Source: Lepisosteus oculatus
Lineage: Eukaryota > Chordata > Actinopteri > Semionotiformes > Lepisosteidae
Direction of reading: 5' to 3'
DNA: 64,000 nucleotides
Assembly (NCBI RefSeq): GCF_040954835.1
Contig: NC_090717.1
Span: 310,001-374,000 of the forward strand
Part shown: piece by piece, positions 56,500-64,000 of the stretch
How positions within the stretch are numbered: position 1 is the stretch's first letter
Layout of the letters: the number at the start of each line of letters is the position of its first letter
Program-made: the position numbers and the translations under genes
Notes under the pieces: generated by a model
Told to the model about the DNA's origin: nothing
Database searches by the model: none
The model's input: only the letters and a program-made list of their open reading frames with translations

Positions 56500-57692
56500 G
56501 TCAGCGCCCACCCCGTCTGTCTGCTCCCCTCTCTCCCCTCACCCTGTCTCCCCTCTCTCTCCTCACCCCGTCTCTCTGCTCCCCTCTCTCCCCTCACCCT
56601 GTCTCCCCTCTCTCTCCTCACCCCGTCTGTCTGCTCCCCTCTCTCCCCTCACCCTGTCTCCCCTCTCTCTCCTCACCCCGTCTCTCTGCTCCCCTCTCTC
56701 CCCTCACCCTGTCTCCCCTCTCTCTCCTCACCCCGTCTCCTCTCCCCTCTCTCTCCTCACCCCGTCTCCCCTCTCTCTCCTCACCCCGTCTCCTCCCCCC
56801 TCTCTCCCCTCACCCTGTCTCCCCTCTCTCTCCTCACCCCGTCTCCTCTCCCCTCTCTCCCCTCACCCCGTCTCCCCTCTCTCTCCTCACCCCGTCTCTC
56901 TGCTCCCCTCTCTCTCCTCACCCTGTCTCCCCTCTCTCCCCTCACCCCCTCTCTCCTCTCCCCTCTCTCCCCTCACCCTGTCTCCCCTCTCTCTCCTCAC
57001 CCCGTCTCCTCTCCCCTCTCTCCCCTCACCCCGTCTCCCCTCTCTCTCCTCACCCCGTCTCCTCTCCCCTCTCTCCCCTCACCCTGTCTCCCCTCTCTCC
57101 CCTCACCCCGTCTCTCCCCTCTCTCTCCTCACCCCGTCTCCCCTCTCTCTCCTCACCCCGTCTCCTCCCCCCTCTCTCCCCTCACCCTGTCTCCCCTCTC
57201 TCTCCTCACCCCGTCTCCTCTCCCCTCTCTCCCCTCACCCCGTCTCCCCTCTCTCTCCTCACCCCGTCTCCCCTCCCCTCTCTCTCCTCACCCCGTCTCT
57301 CCTCTCTCCCCTCACCCCCTCTCTCCTCTCCCCTCTCTCCCCTCACCCTGTCTCCCCTCTCTCTCCTCACCCCGTCTCTCTGCTCCCCTCTCTCCCCTCA
57401 CCCCGTCTCCCCTCTCTCTCCTCACCCCGTCTCCTCTCCCCTCTCTCTCCTCACCCCGTCTCTCCTCTCTCCCCTCACCCCCTCTCTCCTCTCCCCTCTC
57501 TCCCCTCACCCTGTCTCTCCTCTCTCCCCTCACCCCGTCTCTCCTCTCTCCCCTCTCTCTCCTCACCCCGTCTCCCCTCTCTCTCCTCACCCCGTCTCTC
57601 CTCTCTCCCCTCACCCCTCTCTCCTCTCACCCCGTCTCTCCTCTCTCTCCCCTCACCCCGTCTCTCCTCTCCTCTCTCTCCCCTCACCCCGT
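56500..57692 (+). repeat. Polypyrimidine minisatellite, 1.2 kb
   Basis: Units such as cccctctctcccctcaccct plus gtct and ctctctcctcaccccgtct are repeated without interruption, almost purely C and T with A only in tcac. It lies in the 5' intron of RAB36, where the transcribed strand order is purine-rich. Long Pro/Ser/Leu open frames here are artefacts. Confidence 0.93.
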
Positions 57693-57846
57693 CTCCACAC
57701 ACTCATATAGACACACCACACACTCTCACACACCACACACTCATATACACACACCACACACTCTCACACTCATATACACACACCACACACTCTCACACTC
57801 ATATACACACACCACACACTCTCACACTCGCACACACACTCATACA
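57693..57846 (+). repeat. CA-rich short tandem repeat
   Basis: Units of about 30-38 bp built on cacaccacacactctcacac plus tcatatacaca, next to the polypyrimidine tract. Confidence 0.85.
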
Positions 57847-57879
57847 CGTTGAGTTTTCACGAAACTAAACCCCACAGGA

Positions 57880-58110
57880 AAACACACGAAAACAGACGGA
57901 GACGCCACCGCCAGCCGGAGCCCGGTTACCTGGGAGAAGCGAAGGTAGCACGCGGGTCTGAGCGCTGTCCCTCCGTGGTCTCGCTCCGAGGGCTCCAGCA
58001 GCTGGTCTGGAGTGCAGCGCCTCTGTGCCGCCCGGGGTCACCATGGCGACCGCGGTTCTGGGCGGCAGGCGGTGACGTCACAGTGGGAGGAGCTGGGCCG
58101 GGGCTCAATC
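57880..58110 (-). promoter_or_regulatory. RAB36 5' region with CRE and X-box-like site
   Basis: A GC-rich, CpG-rich segment upstream of the RAB36 coding start and therefore the likely first exon and promoter. It holds a perfect TGACGTCA at 58073-58080 and gtcaccatggcgac near 58037, one mismatch from an RFX X-box. The transcription start is not determined. Confidence 0.55.
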
Positions 58111-58139
58111 CTCTCCTGTGATTATTATTAAAGCGAAAA

Positions 58140-58720
58140 GTGTAAAATAAGCAGTAGCGACATCGTTATTTCGGCGGAATTCTGCCGAATCATCAGAGGT
58201 GAATTTACAATGTCAAAACGGCAGAATACAGACCTTCCGGCGTGTATATCTGAAGAACCCGCGGCACTCGGGCAGTGCCTTGCAGAAAAGCTGTTAAAGT
58301 ACACAGTACAAACGTCGTTAATTCGTTAACTCGTTAATAAATGTGCGATAATTTCCTCAGAAACTGTCTTAATTACCCAAAGGATTCGAGAAGTCAAAAA
58401 GAGTTAAAAAATAACAAAAAGAAATGCTCTGTTAAATGTCTGTTAAAATGAGGCAACAGGGTGTTTCATAAAGCCCACTCTAACCCTAAACTTCTGTGCG
58501 CAACGTCCACAGACACATACTGTACATTTCAGTCACTTGAATACTGTGAACAACATCAGCACTTCATTTTCTTATTTGTCAAAGTGTACTGTTTTATATT
58601 TCGGACCTGTACCGATATTAAAATATGAAATGCTTTGTGTTCTTTCAGTGGAAATGAAGCGCCCTCGTGACGTTGTCTCTAATGTAATAATGGACTGGCA
58701 CCGCGCGTGCTTTCCACGGC
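58140..58720. other. RAB36-RSPH14 spacer
   Basis: AT-rich unique sequence between the divergent genes with no recognised frame. Confidence 0.4.
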
Positions 58721-58733
58721 CGAGCGCGGCTGC

Positions 58734-58748
58734 GGTTGCTTAGCAACC
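58734..58748. promoter_or_regulatory. RFX X-box, near-perfect palindrome
   Basis: ggttgcttagcaacc contains GTTGCT-T-AGCAAC, the two RFX half-sites with one-base spacing. It lies about 310 bp before the RSPH14 ATG. RFX factors drive ciliary genes, which fits RSPH14. Confidence 0.75.
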
Positions 58749-59060
58749 ACAGAAAACTGAGGGCTCGAGCTGCAAACGGGCAGCGGACTTGCGGGAGTTT
58801 TGAAGAGTTTGACAAATCGGTCAAATTTAAAACAGAGGAAAAACAGCTGCAGGAGGTCTGTTTTTACTACCAGGGCTGTCAGGCGATCGTCTCATGTGGG
58901 TGTAGTTGTAGCTTCGGACAAGAAGTAAAAAACCGTCGATTTTGTGAGTTATAACCCGCCGTCTGCCAAACGAGTAAAGAAAACAGTCTCGAAGAGCACT
59001 TTTATAAGTGATTCTGTTTCCAAGCGAAGAAGTAGGAAAGGAGGGACAGCTCCTTGCGAA

Positions 59061-59259
59061 ATGGCCACGGCTCGTATCTCCGCCCGCCTGCCCCCCAACA
59101 TCGACCCCACGCGCGCGCCCGTGGCCTTCGGACACCGCGCTGTGCCCAAGCTGGTGAGCGCGCTGCGCGACTCCGACCTGCTCACCCGGCAGCGCGCCCT
59201 CATGGCGCTGTGCGACCTGGTGCACGACCCCGAGACTGCCTACCAGGCCATAGAGACGG
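59061..59259 (+). CDS. RSPH14: RSPH14 coding exon 1
   Basis: Encodes 66 residues from [16 protein letters not shown] to YQAIETG, ending one base into a Gly codon. The donor is gtggga. Confidence 0.92.
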
Positions 59260-59579
59260 GTGGGAGCCTCTGCAGTCTGCCTGTGACTGTTTGCCTGTTT
59301 GTCCCTCTGTCTGTGCCTGAATGTTGTCTGTCCAGGCTGTGTGTCTGTCTGTCAGTCAGTCTGCGTGTCTGTCTGTCTCGGTCCTGCCTGTGAACACAGG
59401 TGAGAGGCCAGGGAAGAAGGCTGGGGGTCGGTCTAGTGGGAGTAACGCTGTGCCGCCTGCTGGCATCTCTCTGCAGGCTGCCTGGAGAGCCTGAAGGCAC
59501 TGCTGAAGGACGAGGACAGCACTGTGCGCCTGAAAACCACTGAGGTGCTCTACCTGCTGGCCACACACAACGTGGGGAG
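59061..59579 (+). CDS. RSPH14: RSPH14, radial spoke head 14 homolog (first two coding exons)
   Basis: Armadillo/HEAT-repeat protein (formerly RTDR1) tied to the radial spokes of motile cilia and flagella. Two exons are readable: 59061-59259 and 59477-59579. They encode about 100 residues with [59 protein letters not shown] and [13 protein letters not shown]. These form the first armadillo-like helices. The ATG at 59061 matches the family N-terminus; an in-frame ATG at 58944 would add 39 residues. The gene continues beyond the window after a minisatellite-filled intron. It is divergent from RAB36, also near it in human. Confidence 0.93.
59477..59579 (+). CDS. RSPH14: RSPH14 coding exon 2
   Basis: Encodes [20 protein letters not shown] and then [13 protein letters not shown]. 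Acceptor ctgcag, donor gtgagc. The minisatellite starts 40-50 bp downstream. Confidence 0.92.
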
Positions 59580-59614
59580 GTGAGCTCAGGGGGCTCAGGG
59601 AGCTTGGTGTACCC

Positions 59615-62600
59615 ATACATACGTACAGTACTGTAGAGATTGTTATCACACACATACAGTACTGTAGAGATTGTTATCACACACATACAGTACTTTAGAG
59701 ATCGTCAGTCATCACACACATACAGTACTGTAGAGATTGTAATCACACACGTACAGTCCTATAGAGATTGTTATCACACATGTACAGTACTGTAGAGATC
59801 GTCAGTCATCACACTTACAGTCCTGTAGAGATTGTAATTACACACGTACAGTACTGTAGAGATCGTCAGTCATCACACACGTACAGTACTGTAGAGATTG
59901 TTATCACACACGTACAATACTGTAGAGATCATCAGTCATCACACGTACAGTCCTGTAGAGATTGTAATCACACACGTACAGTACTGTAGAGATCGTCAGT
60001 CATCACACACGTACAGTCCTGTAGAGATTATCACACACGTGCAGTAATGTAGAGATCGTCAATCATCACACGTACAGTACTGTAGAGATTGTTATCACAC
60101 ACGTACAGTACTGTAGAGATCGTCAGTCATCACACACGTACAGTACTGTAGAGATTATCACACACGTACAGTACTGTACAGATTGTTATCACACACGTAC
60201 AGTACTGTAGAGATCGACAGTCATCACACGTACAGTACTGTAGAGATTATCACACACGTACAGTACTGTAGAGATCGTCAGTCATCACACATGTACAGTA
60301 CTGTAGCACTTGTCAGTCATCACACACGTAGAGTACTGTAGAGATTGTTATCACACACGTACAGTACTGTAGAGATCATCAGTCATCACTCACGTACAGT
60401 ACTGTAGAGATTGTTATCACACACGTACAGTACTCTAGAGATCTTCAGTCATCACACACATACAGTCCTGTAGAGATTGTTATCACACACGTACAGTACT
60501 GTAGAGATCTTCAGTCATCACACGTACAGTACTGTAGAGATTGTAATCACACATGTACAGGACTGTAGAGATCGTCAGTCATCACACGTACAGTCCTGTA
60601 GAGATTGTTATCACACACGTACAGTACTGTAGAGATCTTCAGTCATCACACGTACAGTACTGTAGAGATTGTAATCACACATGTACAGGACTGTAGAGAT
60701 CGTCAGTCATCACACGTACAGTACTGTAGAGATTGTAATCACACACTTACAGTCCTGTAGAGATTGTAATTACACACGTACAGTACTGTAGAGATCGTCA
60801 GTCATCACACACGTACAGTACTGTAGAGATTGTTATCACACACGTACAATACTGTAGAGATCATCAGTCATCACACGTACAGTCCTGTAGAGATTGTAAT
60901 CACACACGTACAGTACTGTAGAGATCGTCAGTCATCACACACGTACAGTCCTGTAGAGATTATCACACACGTACAGTACTGTAGAGATCGTCAGTCATCA
61001 CACGTACAGTACTGTAGAGATTGTTATCACACACGTACAGTACTGTAGAGATCGTCAGTCATCACACACATACAGTACTGTAGAGATTATCACACACGTA
61101 CAGTACTGTAGCACTCGTCAGTCATCACACGTACAGTACTGTAGAGATTATCACACACGTACAGTACTGTACAGATTGTTATCACACACGTACAGTACTG
61201 TAGAGATCGTCAGTCATCACACGTACAGTACTGTAGAGATTATCACACACGTACAGTACTGTAGAGATCGTCAGTCATCACACATGTACAGTACTGTAGC
61301 ACTTGTCAGTCATCACACACGTAGAGTACTGTAGAGATTGTTATCACACACGTACAGTACTGTAGAGATCTTCAGTCATCACACACATGCAGTCCTGTAG
61401 AGATTGTTATCACACACGTACAGTACTGTAGAGATCATCAGTCATCACACGTACAGTCCTGTAGAGATTGTAATCACACACGTACAGTACTGTAGAGATC
61501 GTCAGTCATCACACACGTACAGTCCTGTAGAGATTATCACACACGTGCAGTAATGTAGAGATCGTCAATCATCACACGTACAGTACTGTAGAGATTGTTA
61601 TCACACACGTACAGTACTGTAGAGATCGTCAGTCATCACACACGTACAGTACTGTAGAGATTATCACACACGTACAGTACTGTACAGATTGTTATCACAC
61701 ACGTACAGTACTGTAGAGATCGACAGTCATCACACGTACAGTACTGTAGAGATTATCACACACGTACAGTACTGTAGAGATCGTCAGTCATCACACATGT
61801 ACAGTACTGTAGCACTTGTCAGTCATCACACACGTAGAGTACTGTAGAGATTGTTATCACACACGTACAGTACTGTAGAGATCATCAGTCATCACTCACG
61901 TACAGTACTGTAGAGATTGTTATCACACACGTACAGTACTCTAGAGATCTTCAGTCATCACACACATACAGTCCTGTAGAGATTGTTATCACACACGTAC
62001 AGTACTGTAGAGATCTTCAGTCATCACACGTACAGTACTGTAGAGATTGTAATCACACATGTACAGGACTGTAGAGATCGTCAGTCATCACACGTACAGT
62101 CCTGTAGAGATTGTTATCACACACGTACAGTACTGTAGAGATCTTCAGTCATCACACGTACAGTACTGTAGAGATTGTAATCACACATGTACAGGACTGT
62201 AGAGATCGTCAGTCATCACACGTACAGTACTGTAGAGATTGTAATCACACACTTACAGTCCTGTAGAGATTGTAATTACACACGTACAGTACTGTAGAGA
62301 TCGTCAGTCATCACACACGTACAGTACTGTAGAGATTGTTATCACACACGTACAATACTGTAGAGATCATCAGTCATCACACGTACAGTCCTGTAGAGAT
62401 TGTAATCACACACGTACAGTACTGTAGAGATCGTCAGTCATCACACACGTACAGTCCTGTAGAGATTATCACACACGTACAGTACTGTAGAGATCGTCAG
62501 TCATCACACGTACAGTACTGTAGAGATTGTTATCACACACGTACAGTACTGTAGAGATCGTCAGTCATCACACACATACAGTACTGTAGAGATTATCACA

Positions 62601-64000
62601 CACGTACAGTACTGTAGCACTCGTCAGTCATCACACGTACAGTACTGTAGAGATTATCACACACGTACAGTACTGTACAGATTGTTATCACACACGTACA
62701 GTACTGTAGAGATCGTCAGTCATCACACGTACAGTACTGTAGAGATTATCACACACGTACAGTACTGTAGAGATCGTCAGTCATCACACATGTACAGTAC
62801 TGTAGCACTTGTCAGTCATCACACACGTAGAGTACTGTAGAGATTGTTATCACACACGTACAGTACTGTAGAGATCTTCAGTCATCACACACATGCAGTC
62901 CTGTAGAGATTGTTATCACACACGTACAGTACTGTAGAGATCTTCAGTCATCACACGTACAGTACTGTAGAGATTGTAATCACACATGTACAGGACTGTA
63001 GAGATCGTCAGTCATCACACGTACAGTACTGTAGAGATTGTAATCACACACGTACAGGACTGTAGAGATCGTCAGTCATCACACACGTACAGTACTGTAG
63101 AGATTGTTATCACACACGTACAGTACTGTAGAGATCGTCAGTCATCACACATGTACAGTACTGTAGCACTTGTCAGTCATCACACACGTAGAGTACTGTA
63201 GAGATTTTTAGCACACACGTACAGTACTGTAGAGATCATCAGTCATCACTCACGTGCAGTACTGTAGAGATTGTTATCACACACGTACAGTACTCTAGAG
63301 ATCTTCAGTCATCACACACATACAGTCCTGTAGAGATTGTTATCACACACGTACAGTACTGTAGAGATCGTCAGTCATCACACATGTACAGTACTGTAGC
63401 ACTTGTCAGTCATCACACACGTACAGTACTGTAGAGATTGTTATCACACACGTACAGTACTGTAGAGATCGTCAGTCATCACACGTACAGTACTGTAGAG
63501 ATTGTAATCACACACGTACAGTACTGTAGAGATCGTCAGTCATCACACGTACAGTACTGTAGAGATTGTTATCACACACGTACAGTACTGTAGAGATTGT
63601 AATCACACACGTACAGGACTGTAGAGATTGTTATCACACACGTACAGTCCTGTAGAGATTGTAATCACACACGTACAGGACTGTAGAGATCGTCAGTCAT
63701 CACACGTACAGTCCTGTAGAGATTGTAATCACACACGTACAGGACTGTAGAGATTGTCAGTCATCACTCACGTACAGTACTGTAGAGATTGTTATCACAC
63801 ACGTACAGTACTGTAGAGATCGTCAGTCATCACACGTACAGTACTGTAGAGATTGTAATCACACACGTACAGGACTGTAGAGATCGTCAGTCATCACAGA
63901 CGTACAGTACTGTAGAGATTGTTATCACACACGTACAGTACTGTAGAGATCGTCAGTCATCACACGTACAGTCCTGTAGAGATTGTAATCACACACGTAC
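59615..64000 (+). repeat. Minisatellite with 1,506-bp higher-order repeat in RSPH14 intron 2
   Basis: Basic units of about 28-36 bp, cacacgtacagtactgtaga plus gattgttat or gatcgtcagtcat, alternate in pairs for over 4.3 kb and continue past the window edge. The stretch 59930-61435 recurs almost exactly at 61436-62941: the rare variant gcagtaatgt is at 60041 and 61547, and attacacacgtacagtac is at about 60771 and 62277. Many units hold the palindrome gtacagtactgtac. Confidence 0.93.

Noticed and set aside
56404-57852. Two long Pro/Ser/Leu frames of 470-482 codons
   Set aside because: They are translations of the polypyrimidine minisatellite and overlap the first RAB36 coding exon in the wrong orientation.
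58944-59060. Longer RSPH14 N-terminus from an upstream in-frame ATG
   Set aside because: The extra basic residues have no counterpart I recognise in the family, whereas 59061 fits the usual N-terminus; kept only as an alternative.

Overview
The window is vertebrate nuclear DNA, almost certainly from a ray-finned fish. It has small, strongly conserved coding exons with GT/AG introns, 5S- and tRNA-derived SINEs, fish-type LINEs, an endogenous retrovirus and many GC-rich minisatellites. The repeats and the gene linkage would suit a non-teleost such as a gar or bowfin, but the species is a guess.

There are four host genes. SPPL3 (+ strand, 10040-21880 plus 3' UTR to about 23403) encodes a Golgi intramembrane aspartyl protease; every coding exon except the first is here. 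ACADS (- strand, 29593 down to 24431, ten exons, 406 aa) encodes mitochondrial short-chain acyl-CoA dehydrogenase and is complete, tail-to-tail with SPPL3. RAB36 (- strand, 56413 down to 34892, ten coding exons, 270 aa) encodes a small GTPase related to RAB34 and is complete. RSPH14 (+ strand, from 59061) encodes an armadillo-type ciliary radial-spoke protein; its first two coding exons are present and it runs off the right edge. In human, ACADS and SPPL3 are neighbours on 12q24, and RAB36 and RSPH14 are near neighbours on 22q11. This window joins the two blocks.

Layout: 1-10039 is SPPL3 upstream/intron 1 with SINE and LINE remnants and 70/82-bp, 55-bp and 27-bp minisatellites. 10040-23403 is the SPPL3 body, carrying three antisense copies of one LINE family and two 40-bp minisatellites, one of which was built from an exon end. 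24431-29593 is ACADS, with a fourth copy of that LINE in intron 1. 29600-34890 is intergenic, with an unclassified dispersed repeat, a tRNA-type SINE and a triplicated 9-bp-repeat block. 34892-58100 is RAB36, whose introns hold a three-level nest (minisatellite split by a LINE, LINE split by an ERV), a 4.4-kb 33-bp minisatellite, a candidate solo LTR, a second copy of the unclassified repeat, a 5S-derived SINE and a 1.2-kb polypyrimidine tract. 58100-64000 is the divergent RAB36/RSPH14 control region, with a near-perfect RFX X-box, followed by RSPH14 exons and a minisatellite with a 1,506-bp higher-order duplication.

The host genes do not form one pathway; their adjacency is inherited synteny. 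The long open frames in the minisatellites follow from repeat periods (33, 9 or 30 bp, multiples of three) and are not called as genes. I found no CRISPR array, operon, tRNA gene or clearly novel multi-gene system. The most unusual material is structural: the exon-derived VNTR in SPPL3, the internally inverted ERV, and the nested insertion in RAB36. Exon boundaries were set by hand from splice sites, reading phase and family resemblance; no alignment was run.
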